64,000 bases of DNA, taken from positions 434,001 through 498,000 of the forward strand of contig CAWCSF010000010.1 of assembly GCA_963798195.1 (NCBI GenBank), written 5' to 3'. Every line of letters starts with the position of its first letter. Position 1 is the stretch's first letter. This DNA is from CAVSRC01 sp963798195 (lineage in GTDB: Bacteria > Pseudomonadota > Alphaproteobacteria > Rhizobiales > Kaistiaceae). Below are positions 42,878 to 52,736 of the stretch, piece after piece. The position numbers were made by a program, and so were the translations under genes. The notes beneath the pieces were generated by a model. The model ran no database searches. It was not told the origin of the DNA and saw only the letters and a list, made by a program, of their open reading frames with translations.

Positions 42878-44237
42878 TTCCCTCGCTGGACGCCTCATAT
42901 CGGCGGCAGCGCTCTGGGCCCTGGTGGCGCTGGTCGCCGCCGGGCTGATCCTGATCTCGCTTTATCGCACGACCGTCGAGCGCGCCTTCGACGAGCGGCT
43001 CAACGTCTATTTCCAGACTTTGACCGGAGCCCTCTCTGCGCAGGATCCGGCGCAGTCCTTCGGCGATCCTGGCAATCTCGGTGAACAGCGTTTCGAGCTG
43101 CTCTATTCCGGCTGGTACTGGCAGGTGCGCGACGTGGCGACGCGCAAGGTCCTGCTACGGTCGTCGTCGCTCTATTCCGACACCATCGACATCACCAACG
43201 GCGTGGGCACGGCGGTCAAGGATGGGTTGACCTCGGGTGCGCTGGCCGGGCCCGACAACCAGTCGCTTCGCTTCCTGAGCCGGACGCTGACGTTCGAGGG
43301 GCGCGAGCCGGTAATCGTGTCCGTCGCCGGCGATGCGGGCGAACTCCAGGAGGAAATCCGCTCCTTCTCGGCCAGCGTTGCCATCACCCTCGCGGTCTTC
43401 GGCATCGGGCTGATCATCGCGACCCTCATCCAGATCCGCTGGGGCCTGCGTCCGCTGGACGATGTGCGTCGCGCGCTGGTCGAGCTTCGCGTCGGCAAGC
43501 GGGCCCGCGTCGAGGGAAAGTTCCCTCGGGAAATCGCCCCGCTTGTCAACGAGTTGAACGCAGTTCTTGAATCAAATCAGGAGGTTGTCGATCGCGCCCG
43601 CACCCAGGTCGGCAACCTGGCCCACGCCCTGAAGACGCCGCTCAGCGTCGTCATCAACGAGGCGCGGGCCAGCCACGACGCGGCGGCCGTCAAGATCGTC
43701 GAGCAGACCGAACTGATGCGGCGGCAGGTCAACCACTATCTGGACCGCGCGCGAATCGCCGCCCAGACCAACGTCATCGGCGTCGTCACGGACGTGGAAC
43801 CGATCGTCGACCGGCTTGTCCGCGTCATGGGGCGGCTCTACGACGCGCGCGGCATCAAGCTGATCAGCGACGTGCCGGAGGAGGCGCGGTTCAAGGGCGA
43901 GCAGCAGGACCTCGAGGAGATCGTCGGGAACCTGGTCGACAATGCCTGCAAATGGGCGAAAACCAAGGTTCTGGTGGGCGCGACCTACACGCCGCCGAAC
44001 GGCCTTGATGATCCCGGGAAGCTGATGATTCGCATCGAGGACGATGGGCCCGGACTGACTCCGGGCGAGATCGAGGAAGCGACCACGCGCGGTCACCGGC
44101 TGGACGAGACCATGCCCGGCTCCGGGCTGGGGCTTTCCATTGTCACCGACCTTGTCGCGATGTATCGGGGCCGCCTGCATCTTGATCGATCGCGCGCCGG
44201 CGGGCTTCTGGCCGACGTGGAGTTGCCGGCGGCGTGA
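42867..44237 (+). CDS. feuQ: FeuQ-type sensor histidine kinase
   Basis: A 456-residue inner-membrane kinase with two membrane segments (about residues 8-30 and 166-188), an extracytoplasmic sensor between them, a HAMP-like linker, and HisKA with the phospho-His in LAHALKTPLSVVINEA, then HATPase_c boxes NLVDNACKW, DDGPGLTPGE and GSGLGLSIVTDL. It pairs with FeuP (11-bp overlap). In the related rhizobial system it is inhibited by FeuN, the likely product of the gene at 41903. Confidence 0.85.
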   Translation: MRPNSLAGRLISAAALWALVALVAAGLILISLYRTTVERAFDERLNVYFQTLTGALSAQDPAQSFGDPGNLGEQRFELLYSGWYWQVRDVATRKVLLRSSSLYSDTIDITNGVGTAVKDGLTSGALAGPDNQSLRFLSRTLTFEGREPVIVSVAGDAGELQEEIRSFSASVAITLAVFGIGLIIATLIQIRWGLRPLDDVRRALVELRVGKRARVEGKFPREIAPLVNELNAVLESNQEVVDRARTQVGNLAHALKTPLSVVINEARASHDAAAVKIVEQTELMRRQVNHYLDRARIAAQTNVIGVVTDVEPIVDRLVRVMGRLYDARGIKLISDVPEEARFKGEQQDLEEIVGNLVDNACKWAKTKVLVGATYTPPNGLDDPGKLMIRIEDDGPGLTPGEIEEATTRGHRLDETMPGSGLGLSIVTDLVAMYRGRLHLDRSRAGGLLADVELPAA

Positions 44238-44329
44238 TCCCAAGCGTCGCAAATGTCGTAATTCCGCCATTACTGCGTGCAAGAAGCCGCGCGGGTGGGG
44301 GGCTCCATCCATTTGCCGGAGAGTTCCGG

Positions 44330-44743
44330 ATGCGTGTCGTGACGTTCGCCGCGGCGGCGATTGCGGTGTTGGCCCTGGCCGGCTGCCAGTCGAACTCTGC
44401 CCAGCCGACAGCGGTGCTGGCCGGGTCCGTCGGGGTTGCTCCGACGACGCTTGCCGGCGGCCTCGCCGGCAACCAGATCGGCCGCGATCTCGACAAATCC
44501 GACCGCCAGGTGGCGCTGCAAGCGGAGTATCGCGCGCTCGAATTCGGGCGAACGGGGGCCTCGACGCCGTGGAGCAATGGCCGGACGGGCCATTACGGGG
44601 CCGTCATTCCAGGCGTTGCCTACCGGCTCAACGACACGACCTGCCGCGAGTATTCCCACAAGATTTTCGTGGACGGACGGTCGGAAGTGGCCAATGGCAG
44701 CGCGTGCCGCGAAGTGGATGGAAGCTGGCGAACCGTCAGCTAA
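44330..44743 (+). CDS. outer-membrane lipoprotein (17-kDa surface antigen-like)
   Basis: The ATG at 44330 follows a GGAGAG site and gives MRVVTFAAAAIAVLALAGCQ, a lipoprotein signal ending in a lipobox Cys. The frame is open upstream to 44234 without support. A Gly-rich segment (LAGGLAGNQIGRDLD) and a C-terminal YRLNDTTCREYSHKI motif match the RT0821/Lpp0805 family of surface proteins. The 137-residue length is typical. It lies between feuQ and ccmI on the same strand. Confidence 0.8.
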   Translation: MRVVTFAAAAIAVLALAGCQSNSAQPTAVLAGSVGVAPTTLAGGLAGNQIGRDLDKSDRQVALQAEYRALEFGRTGASTPWSNGRTGHYGAVIPGVAYRLNDTTCREYSHKIFVDGRSEVANGSACREVDGSWRTVS

Positions 44744-44821
44744 AGTCTTCGAAAAGCCTTTTCGCGACACTTTGTCCGCAGTAAGCGACAGCCCCGAGGA
44801 CTATTGACCGGCCCTGGAAAC

Positions 44822-45946
44822 ATGATGGGTCTCTGGATCGCCATGGCCGTTCTCGCGGCCGCCGCTGCGGTTGCCGTGCTGGCGCCGCTCTACCGGTCGT
44901 CGCGCGGCGGCCGGTCCGAGCGTGCGCAGGCGATGGCGATCTATCGCGACCAGCTTGGCGAGGTGGATCGCGATGTCAGCCGCGGCGTGATCGGCGAAAC
45001 CGAGGCGGCCGCGGCGCGGACCGAAATCTCGCGGCGACTGCTGCGCGTCGGCGGCGAGGCGGCCGAGGATGGAAACGCGGGCAGCGCCCGCACGCGCCAG
45101 ATCGCGACGGTGGCGATCGTCGCGACACCGCTGGCGGCGCTGGCGCTGTATCTGTGGCTGGGTTCGCCCGAGATGCCCGGCGAGCCGCTGGCCGCCCGGC
45201 TGAGTGCACCGATAGAGCAACAGGACGTCGGCGCACTGGTCGCGCGTATCGAAAAGCACCTCGCCGACAATCCCGGCGACGGCAAGGGCTGGGAGGTGCT
45301 GGCGCCGGTCTACATGCGGCTCGGCCGCTACGACGATGCGGTGACCGCGTACGGGCATGCGGTGGAATTGATCGGATCGACGGTAGAGACTGAATCCAAT
45401 CTCGGCGAGGCGATCGTCGCCGCGAACGGCGGCACGCTCACGCCCGACGCACGGGCAGCGTTCGCGCGGGCAGTGACGATCGATCCAAAGGCGGACCGGC
45501 CGCGCTTCTATCTCGCGCTGGCGCTGACGCAGGAAGGCAAATCCGACGAGGCCGTTAGCGCGTGGAGGGCGCTGCTCGATGGCGCGCCGGAAAACGCGCC
45601 CTGGGTGCGCGTCGCCCGCACCGAACTCGCCAAGCTCGAAGGCGGCGAGGCGCCACCCGCAACCATGCCCGGACCGACGGCGGCCGACGTGAAGGCCGCC
45701 GGGGACATGGCGCCGGCGGACCGCACCGCCATGATCGAGGGCATGGTCGCGCAACTTGCCGCCAAACTGGACGAGAACCCTGCCGATTCCGAAGGTTGGG
45801 CACGTCTGGTCCGCTCCTATATGGTCCTGCAGCGCCCGGACGACGCGAAGGCGGCGCTGGGCAAGGCGCGTGTCGCGCTGGCGGCGGACGCGACCGCGCT
45901 GGCGAACGTGAATGAAGCGGCGAAGGCCGCAGGAGTACCGGAATGA
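44822..45946 (+). CDS. ccmI: cytochrome c biogenesis protein CcmI
   Basis: Read from the ATG at 44822, it is 374 residues with two membrane segments (about residues 1-25 and 92-113) and a large periplasmic TPR region (repeats around GDGKGWEVLAPVYMRLGRYD and GWARLVRSYMVLQRPDDAK). CcmI chaperones apocytochrome c and hands it to CcmF/H. Stop overlaps the ccmE start (ATGA). It opens the ccmIEFH operon, which supplies the heme lyase part of system I. A TTG at 44804 is in frame but unlikely. Confidence 0.92.
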   Translation: MMGLWIAMAVLAAAAAVAVLAPLYRSSRGGRSERAQAMAIYRDQLGEVDRDVSRGVIGETEAAAARTEISRRLLRVGGEAAEDGNAGSARTRQIATVAIVATPLAALALYLWLGSPEMPGEPLAARLSAPIEQQDVGALVARIEKHLADNPGDGKGWEVLAPVYMRLGRYDDAVTAYGHAVELIGSTVETESNLGEAIVAANGGTLTPDARAAFARAVTIDPKADRPRFYLALALTQEGKSDEAVSAWRALLDGAPENAPWVRVARTELAKLEGGEAPPATMPGPTAADVKAAGDMAPADRTAMIEGMVAQLAAKLDENPADSEGWARLVRSYMVLQRPDDAKAALGKARVALAADATALANVNEAAKAAGVPE

Positions 45947-46431
45947 CCATGGTGGCGCCCCGCCGCAACGGAATGACGCGAAAGCAGCGGCGATTGACGC
46001 TGATCGGCCTTGCCGGAGTGGTGCTCGTCATCGCGGCCGGGCTGATCCTCTACGCATTGACCGATCGGATCGTCTTCTTCAATTCGCCGACCGACGTCGC
46101 CGCCAGCAAGCTGCCGCCGGGCACCCGTATCCGCCTCGGCGGACTGGTCGAGGACGGCAGCCTGGTCAAGGACGCCGACGGCAAGGTCAGCTTCACGGTG
46201 ACGGATGGCAACGCGGCGGTGCCGGTCTCGTATCAGGGCATCCTGCCGGACCTTTTCCGCGAAGGGCAGGGCGTCGTCGCCGAAGGCGTGCTGACCGGAG
46301 ACGGCGGCGTCAGCGCCGACACCGTGCTCGCCAAGCACGACGAACGCTACATGCCGAAGGAAGTGGTCGACGCGTTGAAACAGTCCGGCCGCTGGGAAGA
46401 GACCGCCGGCACGACCGGGGCGAAGCAGTGA
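45943..46431 (+). CDS. ccmE: cytochrome c maturation heme chaperone CcmE
   Basis: A 162-residue heme chaperone with an N-terminal anchor (about residues 17-40) and an OB-fold. The heme-attachment His and Tyr are in VLAKHDERYMPKEV (HxxxY). It carries heme from CcmC to the CcmFHI lyase in the periplasm. It overlaps both neighbours by 4 bp (ccmI upstream, ccmF downstream). Length and motif match the family. Confidence 0.95.
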   Translation: MTMVAPRRNGMTRKQRRLTLIGLAGVVLVIAAGLILYALTDRIVFFNSPTDVAASKLPPGTRIRLGGLVEDGSLVKDADGKVSFTVTDGNAAVPVSYQGILPDLFREGQGVVAEGVLTGDGGVSADTVLAKHDERYMPKEVVDALKQSGRWEETAGTTGAKQ

Positions 46432-48407
46432 TCCCCGAACTCGGGCACTTCTCGCTTGTGCTGGCGCTGGGGCTGGCGCTCGTCCAGTCGACCGTGCCGT
46501 TCTACGGCGCCGTCAGGGGCGACCAGCGGCTGACCGCCGTGGCGCAGCCGGCGGCGCTGACGGTGTTCCTGCTCGTCGGGCTCGCGTTCGCGGCGCTGGT
46601 GCAGGCCTACGTCGTCTCCGACTTCTCGCTGCTCAACGTGGTCGAGAACTCGCACTCGTCGAAGCCGCTGCTCTACAAGGTGACCGGCGTCTGGGGAAAC
46701 CACGAGGGCTCGATGCTCCTCTGGGTTCTCATCCTCGTGCTGTTCGGCGCGCTGGTCGCCGCCTTCGGCAACAATCTCCCCGACAAGCTGCGCGCGCTGG
46801 TGCTGGCGGTTCAGGGCTGGATCGCCTCTGCCTTCCTGCTCTTCATCCTCACCACGTCCAACCCGTTCCTGCGGCTGTCGCCGGCGCCGATCGAGGGCAA
46901 CGACCTCAATCCGGTGCTCCAGGACATCGGCCTCGCCATCCATCCGCCGCTGCTCTACCTCGGCTATGTCGGCTGCTCGATTTCGTTCTCCTTCGCCGTC
47001 GCGGCCCTGATCGAAGGCCGCATCGACGCGGCATGGGCGCGCTGGGCGCGGCCGTGGACGCTGGCGGCATGGATCTTCCTCACCGTCGGCATCGCGATGG
47101 GCTCGTACTGGGCCTACTACGAACTCGGCTGGGGCGGCTTCTGGTTCTGGGACCCGGTCGAAAATGCCTCGGTGATGCCGTGGCTGGTGACGACCGCGCT
47201 GCTCCATTCGGCGATCGTCATGGAGAAGCGCGACGCGCTGAAGATCTGGACGATCCTGCTTGCGATCCTCGCGTTTTCCCTGAGCCTCATCGGCACCTTC
47301 CTCGTCCGCTCCGGCGTGCTCACGTCGGTGCATGCCTTCGCCTCCGATCCGACGCGCGGCATCTTCATCCTCGCCATCCTCTGCGTCTTCATCGGCGGCG
47401 CGCTGACGCTGTTCGCCGCGCGCGCCGGGGCGCTGGCGCCGGGCGGCGTGTTTGCGCCGATCAGCCGGGAAGGCGCGCTTATCCTCAACAACCTGTTCCT
47501 GACCGCACTGGCCGCGACAGTGGTCATCGGCACGCTCTATCCGCTGGCGCTGGAGGCGCTGACCGGCGCGAAGATTTCGGTCGGTGCGCCGTTCTTCAAC
47601 CTGACCTTCGTCCCGTTGGCGGTGCCACTCCTCATCATCGTGCCGTTCGGCCCCATGCTGGCGTGGAAACGCGGCGATATCATCGCTGCGTCGCAGCGGC
47701 TTCTGCTCGCATTCGGGATCGCCATCGTCGCGTCGCTGATCGTGGCGGCGCTGACCGGCTGGCATGACGCGCTGGCGATGCTCGGCATCTGGCTGGGCGT
47801 CTGGCTGATCGCCGGGGCACTGTCGGAACTGGCATTCCGGGTGAAGCTCGGCGCTGCGCCTTTGGGCGACAGCCTGCGCCGCGCGGCCGGCTTGCCGCGC
47901 TCGGCGTTCGGCACGACGCTGGCGCATGCCGGTGTCGGGGTGCTGGTTCTCGGCGTCGTGGCAGCGACCACCTGGCCGGGCGAAGTCATCCGCTCGATGA
48001 AACAGGGCGACGAGGCGACCATCGCCGGCTACGCGCTGACCCTCGACGGGTTCATATCGCGGAGCGGCCCGAACTACGCCGAGACGGTCGTGCGCTTCAC
48101 CGCGCGCCGCGGCGGCGCGACGGTGGCGGTGATGGAGCCGTCGAAGCGGCGCTTCCAGGTCCGTGCCACGGAAACTACCGAATCGGCGATCCGCACCTTC
48201 GGCTTTTCCCAGCTCTACATCTCGATCGGCGACATCGCCGCGGATGGCACCGTGACGGTCCGGCTTTACTGGAAACCGCTGGTCACGCTGATCTGGCTGG
48301 GCGCGCTCATCATGGCGGCGGGCGGGCTGCTGTCGCTGAGCGACAGGCGGCTGCGCGTCGGAGCACCGCGGCCGGCGCGGACCGCGCACCCAGCGCCGGC
48401 GGAGTAG
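46428..48407 (+). CDS. ccmF: cytochrome c heme lyase subunit CcmF
   Basis: A 659-residue polytopic membrane protein from the GTG at 46428, which overlaps the ccmE stop (GTGA). About fourteen hydrophobic segments and the tryptophan-rich WWGGFWFWDPVEN-type motif (GWGGFWFWDPVENASVMPWL) that handles heme are present. The frame is open upstream, but only this start matches the family. It is the core of the heme lyase with CcmH and CcmI. Confidence 0.95.
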   Translation: MIPELGHFSLVLALGLALVQSTVPFYGAVRGDQRLTAVAQPAALTVFLLVGLAFAALVQAYVVSDFSLLNVVENSHSSKPLLYKVTGVWGNHEGSMLLWVLILVLFGALVAAFGNNLPDKLRALVLAVQGWIASAFLLFILTTSNPFLRLSPAPIEGNDLNPVLQDIGLAIHPPLLYLGYVGCSISFSFAVAALIEGRIDAAWARWARPWTLAAWIFLTVGIAMGSYWAYYELGWGGFWFWDPVENASVMPWLVTTALLHSAIVMEKRDALKIWTILLAILAFSLSLIGTFLVRSGVLTSVHAFASDPTRGIFILAILCVFIGGALTLFAARAGALAPGGVFAPISREGALILNNLFLTALAATVVIGTLYPLALEALTGAKISVGAPFFNLTFVPLAVPLLIIVPFGPMLAWKRGDIIAASQRLLLAFGIAIVASLIVAALTGWHDALAMLGIWLGVWLIAGALSELAFRVKLGAAPLGDSLRRAAGLPRSAFGTTLAHAGVGVLVLGVVAATTWPGEVIRSMKQGDEATIAGYALTLDGFISRSGPNYAETVVRFTARRGGATVAVMEPSKRRFQVRATETTESAIRTFGFSQLYISIGDIAADGTVTVRLYWKPLVTLIWLGALIMAAGGLLSLSDRRLRVGAPRPARTAHPAPAE

Positions 48408-48411
48408 GGCG

Positions 48412-48882
48412 ATGCGTCGATTCGCGGCCCTTGTTGCGCTGGCTTGTGCGCTCTCGGCGGCGATTCCGGCGTTCGCCGTTCAGCCCGACGAAGTGCTGAG
48501 CGATCCCGCGCTGGAGGTCCGGGCGCGGGCGCTCTCGGAAGAACTGCGCTGCATGGTCTGCCAGAACCAGTCGATCGACGATTCGGAGGCGCCGCTCGCC
48601 CGCGACATCCGAATTCTGCTGCGCGAGCGGCTGGAGGCTGGCGACACTGACGAACAGGTGATCGATTTTCTCGTTGCCCGCTACGGCGAGTTCATCCTGC
48701 TCAAGCCGCGCTTCAATGCACATACGTGGCTGCTGTGGCTGGTGCCGCCCGGCGTGCTGCTGATCGGCGGTCTGGCGGCGGGAATCGCCTGGTCCCGGCG
48801 CAGGAATCAACCGGAGGTCCCGCCGCCGCTGGATGCCGGCGAGCGGGCCGAATTGGGCCGCCTCATGTCCGAAGACGGCTGA
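48412..48882 (+). CDS. ccmH: cytochrome c maturation protein CcmH (CycL)
   Basis: A 156-residue exported protein. It has a signal peptide (about residues 1-22), the apocytochrome-reducing LRCMVCQNQSIDDSEAPLA motif (CxxC), and a C-terminal membrane segment. It reduces the apocytochrome CxxCH and works with CcmF. It begins 5 bp after ccmF, ending the operon before degP. Confidence 0.95.
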   Translation: MRRFAALVALACALSAAIPAFAVQPDEVLSDPALEVRARALSEELRCMVCQNQSIDDSEAPLARDIRILLRERLEAGDTDEQVIDFLVARYGEFILLKPRFNAHTWLLWLVPPGVLLIGGLAAGIAWSRRRNQPEVPPPLDAGERAELGRLMSEDG

Positions 48883-49024
48883 AAACCGCAGAAAAGCCAC
48901 TGACATTACGTAGATTTAATGCGGCCGACAGTCGCTCGTAATCTCTCTCCACCCATATTCGTCTGCAACGCGGCACCGAGATGCGGGGTCGGTTGCGGCA
49001 GGATTTGAAGGACGGAGAGAGACA

Positions 49025-50527
49025 ATGAACGATCAGGTTTCCAACACAAACAAGAAGCGGACGTTTCGTTCGCTGGTTCTCGGTGGCACCGCGTTGGCCC
49101 TCGTGTTCGGCGGCGGTGTCCTCGGTACGTCGCTCGACCTCGTGCGCAGCACGCCGGCTCTTGCCGACGCTGTCCAGGTTCAGGGCGTCGAGCCGCTGAG
49201 CTTCGCCGACGTCGTCGACCACGTGCGTCCGGCGGTCGTCAGCGTTCGCGTCAAGTCGCTCCAGGCGGATGTCTCGGCCGACGGCAACGACATGCCGTTC
49301 CAGATCGAGCCCGGCTCGCCGATGGAGAAGTTCTTCAAGCAGTTCCGTCAGCAGATGCCGAACCAGCAGATGCAGCGCCCGACCACCGCGCTCGGCTCCG
49401 GCTTCATCATTTCCGATGACGGCTACGTCGTGACCAACAACCACGTCGTCGACAAGGAGCAGTCGGTCACCGTCATCCTCGACGACGGCACCGAATACGC
49501 CGCCAAGGTGATTGGCGTCGACGACAAGACCGATCTCGCCCTGTTGAAGATCGATGCCAACAAGAAGTTCACCTACGTGAAGTTCTCCGAGGACACCCCG
49601 CGCGTCGGCGACTGGGTCGTGGCCGTCGGCAATCCGTTCGGCCTCGGCGGCACCGTGACCGCGGGCATCATCTCGGCCCACGGCCGCAACATCGGCGCCG
49701 GCCCGTATGACGATTTCCTTCAAATCGACGCGGCGGTCAACCGCGGCAACTCCGGTGGCCCGGCCTTCAACTCGAAGGGTGAGGTTGTCGGCATCAACAC
49801 CGCGATCTTCTCGCCGTCCGGTGGCAACGTCGGCATCGCCTTCGCGATACCCGCCTCGACTGCCGAGCGCATCGTCAACGACCTGAAGGACCACGGCGAA
49901 GTGGTCCGTGGCTGGCTCGGTGTCCAGATCCAGTCGATCTCCCAGGACATTGCCGACAGCCTGCGCCTGAAGGACGACAAGGGTGCACTGGTTGCCGAAG
50001 TTCAGGATGGCAGCCCGGCCGCCAAGGCTGGCTTCAAGCTCCGTGACGTCATCACGGCAGTCGATGGCAAGCCGGTTGCAGACTCGCGCGACCTGGCCAA
50101 GCAGATCTCCAGCTTTGCGCCCGGCAAGTCGGTGAAGATCACCTACTGGCGCGACGGCAAGAGCCAGGACATGGACATCACGCTGGGCAAGCTGCCCGGC
50201 ACCGACCAGATGGCCAGCGCCGGCGACACTACCGGTCCGGCGGTCGACAAGTCCGCGTCTCTCCAGGACTTCGGCCTGACCGTCGCTCCGGCCGATAACG
50301 ACGGCGGTGTGATGATCACCGAGGTCGATCCGAACGGCCAGGCTGCCGAGCGCGGCCTGCAGGCCGGGGACGTCATCCTCTCGGTCGGCGACTCCACCGT
50401 GAAGTCGCCCTCCGACGTGGACAAGATCGTCTCCACCGCCAAGGCCGACGGGCTGAAGGCCGTGTTGCTTCGCGTCAAGTCCGGCGAGCGTACCCAGTTC
50501 ATCGCGTTGTCCTTCGCCCGGACTTAA
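49025..50527 (+). CDS. degP: DegP/HtrA-type periplasmic serine protease
   Basis: A 500-residue protease. The signal sequence is the hydrophobic stretch near residues 20-42, cleaved after ALADA. The trypsin-like triad is His in NNHVVD, Asp in DKTDLALLK and Ser in GNSGGPAF. Two PDZ domains follow (about residues 290-375 and 405-495). It degrades or refolds damaged periplasmic proteins. The gene has a GGAGAGAG ribosome site and is followed by a strong terminator at 50584. Confidence 0.95.
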   Translation: MNDQVSNTNKKRTFRSLVLGGTALALVFGGGVLGTSLDLVRSTPALADAVQVQGVEPLSFADVVDHVRPAVVSVRVKSLQADVSADGNDMPFQIEPGSPMEKFFKQFRQQMPNQQMQRPTTALGSGFIISDDGYVVTNNHVVDKEQSVTVILDDGTEYAAKVIGVDDKTDLALLKIDANKKFTYVKFSEDTPRVGDWVVAVGNPFGLGGTVTAGIISAHGRNIGAGPYDDFLQIDAAVNRGNSGGPAFNSKGEVVGINTAIFSPSGGNVGIAFAIPASTAERIVNDLKDHGEVVRGWLGVQIQSISQDIADSLRLKDDKGALVAEVQDGSPAAKAGFKLRDVITAVDGKPVADSRDLAKQISSFAPGKSVKITYWRDGKSQDMDITLGKLPGTDQMASAGDTTGPAVDKSASLQDFGLTVAPADNDGGVMITEVDPNGQAAERGLQAGDVILSVGDSTVKSPSDVDKIVSTAKADGLKAVLLRVKSGERTQFIALSFART

Positions 50528-50583
50528 CCTAGCGAGAGGCGGAAGCGCTCTATCGTCGCCCCGAGACTTCCGCTTGTGCGCGG

Positions 50584-50619
50584 ACGGCAGGCCGGCCCCC
50601 CGGCCTGCCGTTCTACTTT
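50584..50619 (+). terminator. strong intrinsic terminator after degP
   Basis: ACGGCAGGCCGG (50584-50595) pairs perfectly with CCGGCCTGCCGT (50600-50611) around a 4-nt loop, then TCTACTTT. It ends the degP transcript ahead of the response regulator gene at 50677. Confidence 0.85.
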
Positions 50620-50676
50620 GAGGGAGGGGTCACTGACGGGATTTCGTAAACCCTTGTCGGTGACTATGTTCGCGCC

Positions 50677-51357
50677 ATGCGAATCCTGCTGATCGAAGAC
50701 GACCGCGAAGCCGCCGCCTACCTGTCCAAGGCGTTGCGGGAAGCCGGTCATATTACGGACCATGCCGCCGACGGCGACACCGGCGCCGGCATGGCTGCCG
50801 ACGGCGGATACGACGTGCTGGTGGTTGACCGCATGCTGCCCAAGCGTGACGGGCTCTCGATTGTCGAGGAACTGCGCAAGAACGGCGACCAGACGCCGGC
50901 GCTGTTTCTCTCCGCCCTCGGCCAGGTCGACGACCGGGTCGCGGGGCTGCGTGCCGGTGGCGACGACTACCTCGGCAAGCCCTATGCCTTCTCCGAATTG
51001 CTCGCCCGCGTCGAGGCGCTCGGCCGCCGGCAGAAGAGCGGCACGGCAGAAACCGTCTATCGCGTCGGCAATCTCGAACTCGACCGGCTCGGCCATACGG
51101 TGACGCGGGGCGAGAGCACCATTCCGCTTCAGCCGCGCGAATTCCGGCTGCTCGAATACCTCATGAAGCATGCCGGACAGGTGGTCACCCGCACCATGCT
51201 GCTCGAAAACGTGTGGGACTATCACTTCGACCCGCAGACCAACGTCATCGACGTTCACGTCTCTCGCCTGCGCGCCAAGATCGACAAGGGCTTCGGCGAG
51301 CCGCTGCTGCATACCGTGCGCGGCGCCGGGTACATGATTCGTGACGCCGCTCGGTAA
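50677..51357 (+). CDS. OmpR-family response regulator
   Basis: A 226-residue regulator of the OmpR/PhoB type. The receiver has MRILLIEDDREAAAYLS, acceptor Asp in VLVVDRMLPKRDGLS and Lys in YLGKPYAF. The winged helix contains LQPREFRLLEYLMKHAGQVV and TNVIDVHVSRLRAKI. It overlaps the kinase at 51341 by 17 bp. A regulator/kinase pair between degP and glnE is a conserved rhizobial arrangement. Signal and targets are unknown. Confidence 0.9.
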   Translation: MRILLIEDDREAAAYLSKALREAGHITDHAADGDTGAGMAADGGYDVLVVDRMLPKRDGLSIVEELRKNGDQTPALFLSALGQVDDRVAGLRAGGDDYLGKPYAFSELLARVEALGRRQKSGTAETVYRVGNLELDRLGHTVTRGESTIPLQPREFRLLEYLMKHAGQVVTRTMLLENVWDYHFDPQTNVIDVHVSRLRAKIDKGFGEPLLHTVRGAGYMIRDAAR

Positions 51358-52729
51358 GGTCGTCCGCACCACCGCCTTCAAGCTGTCCGCGATCTACATC
51401 GCGGTCTTTTCGGCGTTCTCGGTGTTTTTCGTCCTCTACATTTCCTATTCGACCAACGTGCTGCTCAACGAGCAGGTGCATCAGGCAATCGCCACCGAAC
51501 TGATCGGCCTCGCCGGCGACTACCGCTCCGCCGGTCTGACCGGTGTCGTGTCGACGATCGAGCAGCGCGCCCGACAGCCGAGCGCGAGCCTCTACCTCGT
51601 CACCGACGTCAACGGCAGGATCCTCGCCGGCAACATCTCCGACGTGCCGCCCGACCTACTCAACCAGTCGGGCAAGAATCCCCTGACGGTGACCTACGAT
51701 CGCTACTCCGGCGACCGTGCGGACCGGACGGCGATGGTGCAGGTCGTTCGCCTGCCGGGCGGTTTCAAGATGCTGGTCGGCCGCGACGTCGGCGAGCGCG
51801 AGCAGTTCCGCTCGATCGTCGGTCAGGCGCTCGCCTGGGCGCTGGCGCTGATGATCGCGCTGGCGATCCTCTCCTGGGTCTTCGTCAGCCGGCGCGTGCT
51901 CAAGCGCATCGACTCGCTCTCCGCATCGAGCCGCAGGATCATGAGCGGCGATCTCACCGGACGGCTGGAAGTGACCGGCAGTGGCGACGAGTTCGACCGG
52001 CTCGCAGACAGCCTCAACGCCATGCTGGCGCGCATCGAGCTGCTGCTCTACGGGCTGAAGGACGTTTCCGACAATATCGCCCACGATCTCAAGACGCCGC
52101 TGACACGCCTGCGCAACCGCGTCGAAGCAGCGCTGGCCGGCCCGGCCGACAGCCAGACCTACCGATCCGTGCTGGAGGCGACGATCGAGGAGTCCGACCA
52201 GCTCATCAAGACGTTCAACGCACTACTGATGATCGCGCGGATCGAGGCGGGCTCGCCGAACGGCGCGGTGGAGAGCATCGATGCGCAGGAGATCGTGCGC
52301 GACGTGGCCGAACTCTACGAGCCGACAGCCGAGGAGAACGGGGTCGAATTGCTGGTCGACGCGCCGGAGCCGGTCCCCTTGACGGGCAGCCGCGAACTGC
52401 TCGGCCAGGCCATCGCCAACCTCGTCGACAACGCCATCAAATATCGCGATACCGCCGATCCGGGGCGGACGCCGAAGATCACGGTTTCCGCTGTCCGCGA
52501 CGGAGAAATGCTCGTGCTCAAGGTGGCGGATAACGGGCAGGGGATACCCGAAGCGGATCGCGAACGCGTGTTGCAGCGCTTCGTGCGGCTGGAGAAGAGC
52601 CGCTCGCAGCCGGGCAGCGGCCTGGGATTGAGCCTTGTCGCGGCGGTCGCGCGCCTGCACGATGGCACCATCGAGCTCGGCGACGGCAATCCCGGGCTGG
52701 TTGTCACCATGCGATTGCCGATCAAATGA
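51341..52729 (+). CDS. HAMP-type sensor histidine kinase
   Basis: A 462-residue membrane kinase with two membrane segments (about residues 10-36 and 163-187), a periplasmic sensor, HAMP (about 187-240), HisKA with phospho-His in NIAHDLKTPLTRLRNRVEAA, and HATPase_c boxes NLVDNAIKY, DNGQGIPEADR and GSGLGLSLVAAV. The stop lies 7 bp before glnE. It is the partner of the upstream regulator. Confidence 0.9.
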   Translation: MTPLGKVVRTTAFKLSAIYIAVFSAFSVFFVLYISYSTNVLLNEQVHQAIATELIGLAGDYRSAGLTGVVSTIEQRARQPSASLYLVTDVNGRILAGNISDVPPDLLNQSGKNPLTVTYDRYSGDRADRTAMVQVVRLPGGFKMLVGRDVGEREQFRSIVGQALAWALALMIALAILSWVFVSRRVLKRIDSLSASSRRIMSGDLTGRLEVTGSGDEFDRLADSLNAMLARIELLLYGLKDVSDNIAHDLKTPLTRLRNRVEAALAGPADSQTYRSVLEATIEESDQLIKTFNALLMIARIEAGSPNGAVESIDAQEIVRDVAELYEPTAEENGVELLVDAPEPVPLTGSRELLGQAIANLVDNAIKYRDTADPGRTPKITVSAVRDGEMLVLKVADNGQGIPEADRERVLQRFVRLEKSRSQPGSGLGLSLVAAVARLHDGTIELGDGNPGLVVTMRLPIK

Positions 52730-52736
52730 AGTGCCC

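Noticed and set aside
46347..48389. 680-aa minus-strand open frame
   Set aside because: It is antisense to ccmF; composition is Arg/Glu/Asp/Gln-rich with no recognisable domain.
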